Part shown: positions 10,412 through 20,937 of the stretch, in pieces | Layout: each line of letters opens with the position of its first letter | Position numbering within the stretch: position 1 is the stretch's first letter | Assembly: GCA_964036665.1 (NCBI GenBank) | Contig: OZ038531.1 | Span: 7,998,168-8,062,167, forward strand | Direction: 5' to 3' | Source of the DNA: Gordius sp. MW1 | Taxonomy: Eukaryota > Nematomorpha > Gordioida > Gordea > Gordiidae | DNA: 64,000 nucleotides | The notes under the pieces: generated by a model | The model's input: the letters and a program-made list of their open reading frames with translations, nothing else | What the model was told of the DNA's origin: nothing | Databases searched by the model: none | Made by a program: the position numbers and the translations under genes

Positions 10412-11083
10412 TGTCGTATCCGTAACGACGACACTATTTGCCCCTGCCTTAGTAGTCTGGGTGTATTTAAGGTTATATGAGTTTATTGTTTCTTTTGGAT
10501 TTTAAGGAACAGATGTAATCAAATTTAATATTGTTTCCTAAGAGATATCGTCCCACCAACTCCTTGTAAAACATCTCATTCAATTAATTACCAGAGTTCG
10601 TTTATTGTTAGCTTTCTTAACATTGTCGGGTCTTTTGATCCTATAACATTTGCCCATCATAGGCGTACTTTAAATTTAATCTCAGTGCGTGTGACTTTAC
10701 AGTTTACCCCCCCCCCCCCGCCACATGTGCTTATATGTATTATTATTCCCCATATTATTTATTACGCATCAGTGATTATATATTTATTAAAATCGAAAGG
10801 CTACGCGGAATCATAATATATTTTCTCCACTACTCGAACGATATCAATAAAAATACTCCAACACATATTTGATTGTATCTCGTAAACTTTACCTATTGAT
10901 ATTATCGGAAATTTGGATTTATATTGATTAAAATAAACATTGAAAAACAATTCTCGATTAAACTTAACACTTCAATCCTGAAGTTACATGAGCTCTTGAG
11001 CTTAACCGCCACGCGAGACAACCTTCACTGCCAAGACTTGGGACGTAACAAGTGACCCCCGACAACTTCCCCCCGTCTTCACA
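10412..11083 (+). repeat. LTR-A copy 2 (full, 672 bp)
   Basis: Nearly identical to copy 1 (for example CCCACC versus CCCCCC near 10551). Separated from it only by GGAAAAAAGGAGG: GG is the first two internal bases after an LTR and AAAAAAGGAGG is a short polypurine tract. This looks like an element whose whole interior has been deleted. Confidence 0.9.
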
Positions 11084-11096
11084 GGAAAAAAGGAGG

Positions 11097-11535
11097 TGTC
11101 GTATCCGTAACGACGACACTATTTGCCCCTGCCTTAGTAGTCTGGGTGTATTTAAGGTTATATGAGTTTATTGTTTCTTTTGGATTTTAAGGAACAGATG
11201 TAATCAAATTTAATATTGTTTCCTAAGAGATATCGTCCCCCCAACTCCTTGTAAAACATCTCATTCAATTAATTACCAGAGTTCGTTTATTGTTAGCTTT
11301 CTTAACATTGTCGGGTCTTTTGATCCTATAACATTTGCCCATCATAGGCGTACTTTAAATTTAATCTCAGTGCGTGTGACTTTACAGTTTACCCCCCCCC
11401 CCCCCCGCCACATGTGCTTATATGTATTATTATTCCCCATATTATTTATTACGCATCAGTGATTATATATTTATTAAAATCGAAAGGCTACGCGGAATCA
11501 TAATATATTTTCTCCACTACTCGAACGATATCAAT
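11097..11535 (+). repeat. LTR-A copy 3 (3'-truncated)
   Basis: Preceded by the same GGAAAAAAGGAGG junction as copy 2. It stops after CGATATCAAT, where copies 1 and 2 continue AAAAATACTCC. The next bases belong to an inverted LTR. Confidence 0.9.
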
Positions 11536-11542
11536 TATGTCC

Positions 11543-11644
11543 TGTGAGGACGGGGGGAAGTTGTCGGGGGTCACTTGTTACGTCCCAAGTCTTGGCAGTG
11601 AAGGTTGTCTCGCGTGGCGGTTAAGCTCAAGAGCTCATGTAACT
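11543..11644 (-). repeat. LTR-A fragment, inverted (3' end only, ~100 bp)
   Basis: Starts TGTGAGGACGG on the plus strand and matches the other inverted LTRs up to CATGTAACT. It then breaks into leader-like sequence. Confidence 0.85.
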
Positions 11645-11718
11645 CTATACTCCATAAGTCTCTTGGTCGAAAGGTCGTTGGGTTTCGTTTCCTCACCCGG
11701 GGCACCACTGTTAAGTCC
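11645..11718 (-). promoter_or_regulatory. Family A leader fragment with candidate primer-binding site
   Basis: Read on the minus strand it follows LTR-A directly: GGACTTAACAG, then TGGTGCCCCGGGTGAGG. The TGG start is that of a tRNA-primed binding site, and family B has TGGTGCCCCTGG at the same place (17638). An ATG occurs shortly before the break into the LTR fragment. This leader is missing from the full reverse copy. Confidence 0.55.
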
Positions 11719-12394
11719 TGTGAAGACGAGAAGAAGTTGTCGGGGGTCACTTGTTACGTCCCAAGTCTTGGCAGTGAAGGTTGTCTCGCGTGGCGGTTAA
11801 GCTCAAGAGCTCATGTAACTTCAGGATTGAAGTGTTAAGTTTAATCGAGAATTGTTTTTCACTGTTTATTTTAATCAATATAAATCCAAATTTCCGATAA
11901 TATCAATAGGTAAAGTTTACGAGATACAATCAAATATGTGTTGGAGTATTTTTATTGATATCGTTCGAGTAGTGGAGAAAATATATATTATGAATCCGCG
12001 TAGCCTTTCGATTTTAATAAATATATAATCACTGATGCGTAATAAATAATATGGGGAATAATAATACATATGAGCACATGTGGCGGGGGGGGGGGGGGGT
12101 AAACTGTAAAGTCACACGCACTGAGATTAAATTTAAAGTACGCCTACGATGGGCAAATGTTATAGGATCAAAAGACCCGACAATGTTAAGAAAGCTAACA
12201 ATAAACGAACTTTGGTAATTAATTGAATGAGATGTTTTACAAGGAGTTGGGGGGACGATATCTCTTAGGAAACAATATTAAATTTGATTACATCTGTTCC
12301 TTAAAATCCAAAAGAAACAATAAACTCATATAACCTTAAATACACCCAGACTACTAAGGCAGGGGCAAATAGTGTCGTCGTTACGGATACGACA
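11719..12394 (-). repeat. LTR-A, 3' LTR of the reverse copy (676 bp)
   Basis: Full LTR, inverted relative to copies 1-3, abutting the polypurine tract at 12395. A G-homopolymer near 12085 accounts for part of the length difference from the 5' LTR. Confidence 0.9.
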
Positions 12395-12414
12395 CCTCCC
12401 TTTTTTTTTTTTTT
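12395..12414 (-). promoter_or_regulatory. Polypurine tract, family A reverse copy
   Basis: On the minus strand, a run of 14 A followed by GGGAGG immediately before the LTR start TGTCGTATCC. Confidence 0.85.
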
Positions 12415-12555
12415 AGCCCTGAACAACCCGGAGTTGAGGATATAAAATATAAAGCGTACATTGATAAACAGCGACATTAATAAAAGGGGATGCTGAATAA
12501 TTATATTACATATGTGGGGAAGGAGGGGAAATACGGGGTACGGGTGAGAGCCAGG

Positions 12556-12911
12556 TTATTGAAACGACGTACTATTCTGTGGGACCGGCTCAATCATTAG
12601 GGGAGCTACTATTTGAATTTTCCTCATCCTGGCAGCCAATTGCTGGACTACTTTTTCCCAGGGGTCGGTTTGGGTACTAGCCTCTTTAAATCTTCGGAGT
12701 TTCTCTCCCTCCGCTACCCTAGCCCGAATCCATCGGCGCTTGATCCGCCGGTGAGTGAGAACTTTATTACCCTTCCATACACAATCCTTCCATTCGTGTG
12801 TTCCCTTCTCGTTACAAATATAACATAAGGTTCCCACGTCGCGCACCAGTTCATAATAATAGCATTGCTGAGTGGTGTGATTGAATCTCTCACAAACATG
12901 ACATCGAGTTG
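12556..12911 (-). CDS. Downstream double zinc-knuckle ORF of family A (reverse copy)
   Basis: Counterpart of the ORF at 9203-9558, opening right after the same TTTTCTTTTTATGTAG acceptor-like sequence. Both knuckles (C-X2-C-X4-H-X4-C, then C-X2-C-X5-H-X4-C) and the basic segment are intact. Differences from the left copy near the knuckles include a silent TAC/TAT change and V/L in GT(V/L)CYIC. Preservation of this frame, while pol of the same copy is broken twice, suggests recent insertion rather than prolonged selection. Confidence 0.75.
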
Positions 12912-12956
12912 CTACATAAAAAGAAAACTATACCGCGTAAAGTATTAACAATATTC

Positions 12957-15900
12957 CTACTTCCCTCCCCTCTTCCTTAACTGATCTACATGACGCCACA
13001 TCTCGCCACCCGTTTCTATGGCTACTCTTAACCGATACCCTCCTTCAACCGCTATGATAATCCCTGGCACCCACTTACTCTGCCCTTGATACATTCGTAC
13101 CCACACCATGTCTCCCAATTTAAAGCGTAAAGGCGCTCCTTCTCTCTTCCTACTCTCCTCCGGCATCATTTGATCTAAATGCGTGCGACCCGTACGTCCT
13201 AAAAATTTTGAGGATGGTGACCTTCCATCTTTGCCGACCGCATTTAGATACATCAATTTCATGAGCCATTGCTCACTCCCTCCACCTTTTTCTTTTAGGA
13301 GCCAACCTTTAACTACCCCTACCATACGTTCCGCTTGTCCGTTGGAACTTGGGTGATATGGTACTGTTATGATGTGTCCCATTCCCTGACTTCTGCAAAA
13401 TTCCTCAAACGGTCTACTAGTAAAAGCAGGCCCCCCATCCGAAACTATGGTTCGTGGCAAACCATATCTAGCCATTAATCCCTTTAAGACCCTTATGACA
13501 ATTCGCGTTGAACTACCGTTTACTCTCTCATATTCGACCCATTTTGTGCAGGCATCCACCACAAGAAAGTAGACTTTCCCTAGGCATTCAAAGAAGTCGA
13601 CATGTATCCTGTCCCAAGGATGTTTCGCTATTACCCAATGCGTACCCTTTATTTTTGGAGGCATAGCTGCAATTCTATTACACGCCTCGCAACTTCGACA
13701 TACCTCCGCTATGTCTTTATTTATTTGTGGCCACCAAACATATTCTCTTGCCCATCTCTTCATCTTTACCATCCCTTGGTGCCCGAGATGGAGCTCTCTT
13801 AACACTTCCTGACGCAGACCTTTGGGAATTACTAATCGAAAACCTTTAGTTACAGCCCCTTCCACTAAATTTAATTGCTTTTTAACTCTTTGGTATGCGA
13901 TAAGCGCTAACGGCCATTCTGCCTGTCCTTGAAGGCATCTCCGTAATTTCTTGATTTCATCGTCCTCCGTTGAAGCATCCTTGACATCCTTCCAGGAGAT
14001 GATCCTTGACATCCTTCCAGGAGATGGGTCCTCCTTCGGATATATGCAACACGCAGGGAGTGTCGTCTTGATTATATATTCCCTCCACCGAATCGTCCAT
14101 TTCATTGGTTACAGGATCCGTAGTTTTACTTTCCCTATTCATGCGGGATAAAGTGTCCGCTAGATAGTTGTGTTTTCCCTGACGATACGCTATCATCGAA
14201 GGCGCCGACTACCACCAACCACCTTTGAAGTCGCGATGATAACATCAGGTCGTGATTGTCTTTCCGAAATAACGATACTAAAGGCTTGTGATCGGTGTAC
14301 AGGATAAAGTGTTTTCCTACAATATATTCCCGACATTTGACTAAGCCGTATACCACAGCCAATGCTTCCTTTTCTATTACGGAGTACTTTAGTTCAGGAT
14401 CCCGGAATTTGCGAGAAAAGTAGCTTACAGGTCGTTCCATCTTATCTATAACTTGTAGCAATGCTCCCCCGACAGCCTCTTGAGACGCATCTACTACGAT
14501 ATGTATTTCCTTGTCGGGGTCAAAGCAAATGAGGACTGGAGCTTTCACGACGCACTCTTTAAGACCTTGAAATATTGCTTCGGCTTCTTCTCCCCACTTA
14601 AAGATGGTATGGATTTTTATTAGATCATATAATGTCCTGGCTCGGTCAGCCAACCGTGGAATATATTTATGATAGTAGTTTATTAATCCCAGAAAAGACT
14701 GCAATTCTTTTTTAGATTTGGGTGCCCTAATATCTCTTAACGCCGCTACCTTATTTTCAAGAGGACGTATTGTTCCATTTTCAATAATATGACCTAGATA
14801 GGATATTTTGTTGACTCTAAATATACATTTTTCTTTAGACACTCTCAACCCATTGTCTTCAATTATTCTTAAAACCTCCATTAATCGGAAATTATGTTCG
14901 GCTTCACTTCGACCTGCTATTAATAGATCGTCCATATAGTAGAAAACGCCTTCTAAGCTCTGAAATAAGGAATTCATAGCCATTTGGAAAATAGGAGCAG
15001 ATATGCTCAAGCCGAAAGGTAACCTAAGAAAAGTGAAGAGACCTAAATGGGTGTTAATGGTTAAACTTCGACTCATTTCTTCTGACACTTTTAATTGCAG
15101 ATAAGCAGTTGCGAAGTCAATTTTGGAGAACACTTGGCACCCACTTAGTTTAACCAATATTTCTTCCAGTCTTGGCAATGGGAATCGGACCAGTTCAATA
15201 CTAGGGTTCAAGGTGATTCGGAAATCCGCACAGAGCCTCAATTTTCCGTCCGCCTTCCTAACGGGGACCAATGGGGTAGCCCAATAACTAAATACTACAG
15301 GTCTGGTTATTCCCTCCCTAACCCATTTCTTTAATTCTTCTTCAATTTCCGATCTCCACTCGTATGGCACTCTTCGAGCTGGACAAAACTTGGGTTTTAC
15401 ACCCTCCCTAAATTGCATAGTAGCCTCAAAGTGTTTCAGACATCCTAACTCCCCCTTAAACATAAGCGGAAATTTGTCCCATATGTCTTGGGCTTGGTCC
15501 TCAACCTCCTTTTTAGAAATCACCTCCACCTTGATAAAATCACGATATTCCCCAGGGACACCTCTAATAATTTTGAGCCACTCTAATTCGAAACTCTGAA
15601 TCCAGTCCCACCCGAAAATATTACTCGTCCCTGCTTCCGACACATATAATATTAAATTTTTACTAATGTTGTTTATTGTTACCCGGGCCTCACATTGCCC
15701 TACCAAGCGCATCTTCTCATTATTGAAAATTTTAATTTCTAAGTTAGATACTGTATATAATCCCCGAATACCACTCGTAAAATAATCATTTTTGTTTATG
15801 ATCGTTATAGATGAACCTGTATCAAATATAAAGGTTACGGGGCCTTTATTTAATTGTATTTCAAGGGTAGGTATTTTACCTAAAATTACATTGACCACGT

Positions 15901-16714
15901 TTAATTCTGGTTCGCGGTAGGGCTTATTTTTTACAATACTTTTTTTATCAACATTTAGGAATTTTTCTTTCCATTTATTTTTACCCGCTCTTTCCAAACT
16001 GCGACATCTTTGATCACTTATTTTAATTAAACGAACACCCACCCTCTTAATCAAAAGGTAATAACAATTCATACCTATCCTCCCTATACATCGACACTTG
16101 TACCTAATCCTCCAATTTTTATTTTTGGCGTAGGCGTTCTCATCATTTACTCGGCGGGCTAATTGTAAGGTGTCTAAAATTATTTCCCATTTTAGCCCTT
16201 TAATTTTTATTAACATTTTAAACCTTTCCGTTTTAAATATGCTTTCAATAACGTCAATAGAAATAATTAACGATTCAACATACGCATAAGGATGCAAATA
16301 GTTATGATCACTAAATTCCGAAACGTTAATATTGGTAATATTACACCAATTCATTCGTAATCGCCCCAGAATAAGTGGGATCGATTTTTTATTATATAAT
16401 GAAGGACCAGTACAGGGAGTTTGCCAGGGCTTGACTTCGATTTCTCGCGCCTTATGCCCACTAACCTCGCTCCCGCGATTCATAATCTTTCGATAAATCA
16501 TATGGTACTTGCCCTCCCTATATATGACATACCCCATTTTTAGAGTATTTTTAATAATTAAGCTATCGTGTAGCTTGATGTTTTCGGTGTGATCACATAA
16601 TTTGTATTTTCGTCCTTTACGTACAAAATTTACTTTAAAAGTAATGAATCGTATAAAATTGATTATTATTTTAACAATAATCCCGAAAATCCAAATCAAA
16701 ATTATTTTCAACAT
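12957..16714 (-). pseudogene. Family A polyprotein: unknown N-terminal domain, protease, RT, RNase H, integrase (two frame breaks)
   Basis: Nearly complete Ty3-type polyprotein on the minus strand, proposed start ATG 16714. Order: a hydrophobic N-terminus (residues about 3-33), about 240 residues I do not recognise, an aspartic protease (IFDTGSS at about 295), RT (YSWATPLVPV, LPFGLS, YYMDD), RNase H (VDAS, IEKEA, YTDHKPL), ADTLSR, then integrase with HHCC and DDE motifs and a C-terminal HVDQLR. No zinc knuckle precedes the protease. Break 1 is near 14196-14200, where the RNase H end runs out of frame, most simply by loss of two bases. Break 2 is a 25-bp tandem duplication at 13977-14026. RT has YMDD rather than the commoner YVDD/YIDD. 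The right-hand reading resumes to 12957. Confidence 0.92.
13977..14026. repeat. 25-bp tandem duplication that breaks the pol frame
   Basis: Two exact copies of a unit starting ATCCTTGACATCC and ending CAGGAGATG. Because 25 is not a multiple of three, the linker between RNase H and integrase shifts frame here. Confidence 0.9.
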
Positions 16715-16799
16715 TTTGATGATATTTTAATTTTCAAAGACGTTATCCTCCCTTAATTTTTCATGTGGAATTAATTCTTTATAATTATATTATAAGTCC
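16715..16799 (-). other. Shortened leader of the family A reverse copy
   Basis: Only 85 bp separate the 5' LTR from ATG 16714. After GGACTTA the sequence jumps to TAATATAATTATAAAG, which family B has at about 18247, some 600 bp into its leader. The primer-binding site is therefore deleted in this copy. Confidence 0.65.
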
Positions 16800-17468
16800 T
16801 GTGAAGACGGGGGGAAGTTGTCGGGGGTCACTTGTTACGTCCCAAGTCTTGGCAGTGAAGGTTGTCTCGCGTGGCGGTTAAGCTCAAGAGCTCATGTAAC
16901 TTCAGGATTGAAGTGTTAAGTTTAATCGAGAATTGTTTTTCAATGTTTATTTTAATCAATATAAATCCAAATTTCCGATAATATCCATAGGTAAAGTTTA
17001 CGAGATACAATCAAATATGTGTTGGAGTATTTTTATTGATATCGTTCGAGTAGTGGAGAAAATATATTATGATTCCGCGTAGCCTTTCGATTTTAATAAA
17101 TATATAATCACTGATGCGTAATAAATAATATGGGGAATAATAATACATATAAGCACATGTGGCGGGGGGGGGGTAAACTGTAAGGTCACACGCACTGAGA
17201 TTAAATTTAAAGTACGCCTATGATGGGCAAATGTTATAGGATCAAAAGACCCGACAATGTTAAGAAAGCTAACAATAAACGAACTCTGGTAATTAATTGA
17301 ATGAGATGTTTTACAAGGAGTTGGGGGGACGATATCTCTTAGGAAACAATATTAACTTTGATTACATCTGTTCCTTAAAATCCAAAAGAAACAATAAACT
17401 CATATAACCTTAAATACACCCAGACTACTAAGGCAGGGGCAAATAGTGTCGTCGTTACGGATACGACA
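16800..17468 (-). repeat. LTR-A, 5' LTR of the reverse copy (669 bp)
   Basis: Same LTR as 11719-12394 with few differences. In element sense it is preceded by GGAGG (17469-17473), the tail of a polypurine tract, rather than by ordinary target DNA. Confidence 0.9.
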
Positions 17469-17473
17469 CCTCC

Positions 17474-17636
17474 TTCCCATCGAAACCGTTTCTGACGTAT
17501 ATTTATCGAATAAAGAGATTCTCAAAGTCACGAGCTAACCGAAAACACCTAAGGCATTATTAGTTAAGTAAAACCCGGACGTGACAGAACTTAACAGTGG
17601 ATAAACATCATTTTTCTTCCTTTTCAAAATACAACA
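17474..17636 (+). repeat. LTR-B fragment (3' ~163 bp)
   Basis: Identical or nearly so to the last 163 bp of the full LTR-B (20474-20636), ending AAATACAACA. It stands as the remnant of the 5' LTR of element B, cut on its left by a family A junction. Confidence 0.9.
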
Positions 17637-18274
17637 ATGGTGCCCCTGGTTCCGACGAGCCATCAACCTTAAAATTATGAGACTTATAACAATAAAACTA
17701 TGAGACGTATGGAAAACGACGACGGTCTCGCTCGTACGACTTATCGCCAAAGAATAGAGTATCGAGGTATAATTTCTTATTCTTTTCCTAATCGTATGAG
17801 TATTTAATATAACCAAAAATATTTACTTAAATATTTGCATGTTAATTGATAAATTATGACGTAACTGTGTATAAGCGTTTAATAACCAGTTCCTCACCCC
17901 ACAAAAAATAATTTAAACAATTATTAAAATCCTAGATACATGATCTGTAACTTATCTTGCGCATAGGGCTGAATTTTGTGAAAATAATTTTGAATTTCCA
18001 GAATACCAAAAACAATAAGGGCCAAAATAATTACTTAATTATGCCATAATTAATATTAGAAAAATATTCATTTGATTATACTCCAATAAAAGTCAACAAT
18101 TCAATAAATTATAGAATATTAATTATAACTCCCATGAATTCACACATATATCCGCATACATAAATACCCATATTTAATAACCCGATAGCAAAAGGCGGCG
18201 TTAGGTCAATACTCATAGGCTAAAAAATGTAATAATAAAGATATTATAATATAATTATAAAGAATTAATTCCAC
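17637..18274 (+). other. Family B leader with candidate primer-binding site and splice donor
   Basis: One base after LTR-B comes TGGTGCCCCTGGTTCC, a plausible tRNA primer-binding site. A short ORF opens at ATG 17709 (MENDDGLARTTYRQRIEYR). After 19 codons plus one base it meets a donor-like GAG|GTATAA at 17766/17767. That phase matches the acceptors before the downstream knuckle ORFs of families A and C. The rest of the leader is AT-rich with no ORF, and reads like an intron. Confidence 0.5.
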
Positions 18275-19440
18275 TTGAAAAATTACGGGAGGATAACGTC
18301 TTTGGGAATTAAAAAAAAAATCATTAAAATGTTGAAAATATTTTTGATTTGGATTTTTGGGATTATTGTTAAAATAATAACCAATTTTATACGATTCATT
18401 ACTTTTAAAGTAAATTTTGTACGTAAAGAACGAAAATACAAATTATGTGATCACACCGAAACATCAAGCTATATGTCATATATAGTGAGGGCAAGTACTA
18501 TATGATTTATCGAAAGATTATAAATCGCGGGAGCGAGGTTAGTGGGCATAAGGCGCGAGGAATCGAAGTCAAGCCCTGGCAAACTTCCTGTACTGGTCCT
18601 CCATTATATAATAAAAAATCGATCCCACTTAGGTTGGGGCGATTACGAATTAATTGGTGTAATATTACCAATTTTAGTGTTTCGGAATTTAGTGATCATA
18701 ACTATTTGCATCCTTATGCGTATGTTGAATCGTTAACTATTTCTATTGACGTTAATGAAAGCATATCTAAAACGGGAAGGTTTAAAATGTTAATAAAAAT
18801 TAAAGGGCTAAAATGGGAAACAATTTTAGACACCTTAAAATTAGCTCGCCGAGGAAATGATGAAAACGCTTACGCCAAGAATAAAGATCGGAGTATTAGG
18901 TACAAGTGTGGTTGTATGGGGAAGATATGGATGAATTCTAATTATTATCTTTTAATTAAAGAGGTGGATTTTAATTTAAAAAAATAAGTGACTTAAATTG
19001 TCGCAGCTTGGAAAGAGCGTGTAAAAATAAAGGAAAGAAAAAATTCCCAAATTATGATAAAAAGTGTATCATAAAAAATAATACCTACAGAGAACCCAAA
19101 TTAAACACTATAAATACCATAAATTGCATAGCAATTAATAATTTTAGGTGAAATCCCTACAATTGAAACCTAATTAAATAGTGTTCCTTTAATCTTAATA
19201 TTTATTACAAGTTCCCCATAAAGGTCATTAGCAGAAAATATTGTTTTATAAATGGTATTGGTGGATAATACGGTATCTAATTTAGAGATACACGTATTAA
19301 TGAAAAGGTGCGCTTGTTAAAGCAACATGAGGCGCGCTTAACCATGAGAAATACCAATAAAATTTAATTTTGCATCTGGCAAAAATGGGAACTTATAAGG
19401 GCTAGAAATATGAAATAAATTTAAATGTATTAAATTTATT
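18275..19440 (+). pseudogene. Family B polyprotein remnant (N-terminal domain and decayed protease)
   Basis: Homologous to the start of the family A polyprotein: hydrophobic MLKIFLIWIFGIIVKII at about 18329, the RKYKLCDHTE block, a deletion near 18465, then IYRKI..RGSEVSGHKAR through DENAYAKNK up to the stop at 18987. Beyond this, scattered blocks of the protease region can be followed to about 19400, with the FDTGSS site lost. A 20-odd-bp palindromic insertion lies at about 19117-19138. RT, RNase H and integrase are absent, so this is an internally deleted copy. Confidence 0.75.
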
Positions 19441-19781
19441 AAGGGTACTAATTTGATTAAGTAGAGATAATTTGTAATAAGAGGGTGGGTGACATATGGG
19501 ACAAATTTTATTTATTTTTACAGGAATCAAGTTACCTAAAAAAAAGAAGCCGTTCATTGGGTCGATAACTGAATCAAAACGTGCGTTTTAGTCAATCTGT
19601 CCACTCATGAAGATCCGAAGGGGATCTCAAACAGAGGATGAAAAGACTCGACATAAGCGAAAGATACACATTATACATTAGTACCATTTTGCGCTTCTTA
19701 TAAACCCCTATTTGTATGATTCCATTTACTCGCGACTCGGCATGTGCAATCCCCGTCTAAAAAAAAAAGAAAAAAGGAAGG
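19441..19781 (+). other. Family B 3' internal region and polypurine tract (19759-19781)
   Basis: It contains TTTATTTATTTTTACAG (acceptor-like, ending about 19523) followed by a short basic open stretch (KLPKKKKPFIGS) that soon stops; no intact knuckle was found. It ends in AAAAAAAAAAGAAAAAAGGAAGG directly before LTR-B, the expected polypurine tract. Confidence 0.6.
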
Positions 19782-20636
19782 TGTCGTGTCCCCACGGGAC
19801 ACTAAATACCTCACCCCGTACCCCTAAATGCCCCGTCTTTGTTTTATTTAAGTTAATTATTGACTAAGGAGAAACTCCTTAGTTAACCAAGTCTTAATCT
19901 AGGAGAGTATTTCAAGTACCAGCCTCAGCACAGATGTGCATATTTGCTATTGTAAGTTAGGAATAGTTATGTGGGGAATTGAATATTTTATGCTCGTGGT
20001 GATTAAGAGAAGAAAAGCTTTTCGCAAGGATATAAAGGGAGATAAGATCAAAATGAGACAGGAAAGGTTCTAAAGATATAAAAAGGGGTAGTTAAGTTAA
20101 AGATTGTAATAGCGGTTCCTTATAAGGAGACGTCTGGTAATAATAACCTGAACAAGCCAGGGTTAGAAAATCTTAACGATAAAAAAAACCCATGTTTACC
20201 GAAAAAGCATTAATTATTTTCTTTTCTGGATAAAAATCCCTGTTTCGAGAAATCATTATTTAATTTAGTTGGTACACTTCGGTAATTCCCCGTTGGGGAA
20301 TTATCCTTACAAAAACCCTTCCATTATACAAACCCTACGGAAATTAATTAATTTCTTACACGCGTTGATTGTTTTAATATCTTTGCCCCCTTACCGCGAC
20401 TTCAAGGCTGATTTTACCCCAACGTTTGATTTTACCCCAAGAACCTTACCTGTTGAAATTACCCGAAACAGTGTTCCCATCGAAACCGTTTCTGACGTAT
20501 ATTTATCGAATAAAGAGATTCTCAAAGTCACGAGCTAACCGAAAACACCTAAGGCATTATTAGTTAAGTAAAACCCGGACGTGACAGAACTTAACAGTGG
20601 ATAAACATCATTTTTCTTCCTTTTCAAAATACAACA
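19782..20636 (+). repeat. LTR-B (full, 855 bp)
   Basis: TGTCGTGTCC ... AAATACAACA with TG/CA ends. The start carries a palindrome (GTGTCCCCACGGGACAC). Both the polypurine tract before it and the duplicated 3' end at 17474 support the boundaries. The ORF inside it at 20269-20538 is not a gene. Confidence 0.88.
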
Positions 20637-20650
20637 ATACTGTTAAGTCC

Positions 20651-20937
20651 TGTGAAGACGGGGGGGAGTTGTCGGGGGTCACTTGTTACGTCCCAAGTCT
20701 TGGCAGTGAAGGTTGTCTCGCGTGGCGGTTAAGCTCAAGAGCTCATGTAACTTCAGGATTGAAGTGTTAAGTTTAATCGAGAATTGTTTTTCAATGTTTA
20801 TTTTAATCAATATAAATCCAAATTTCCGATAATATCAATAGGTAAAGTTTACGAGATACAATCAAATATGTGTTGGAGTATTTTTATTGATATCGTTCGA
20901 GTAGTGGAGAAAATATATTATGAATCCGCGTAGCCTT
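20651..20937 (-). repeat. LTR-A fragment, inverted
   Basis: Starts TGTGAAGACGG and matches LTR-A until TAGCCTT, then stops. It is joined to LTR-B through ACTGTTAAGTCC, the reverse complement of the first family A leader bases. Confidence 0.88.

Noticed and set aside
11685-11709. tRNA 3' end-like CCTCACCCGGGGCACCA on the plus strand
   Set aside because: The preceding bases do not form a T arm. It is better explained as the complement of the retroelement primer-binding site.
20269-20538. 89-codon open frame
   Set aside because: Lies wholly inside LTR-B; its 3' end is present in the truncated LTR-B fragment too. No recognisable protein.
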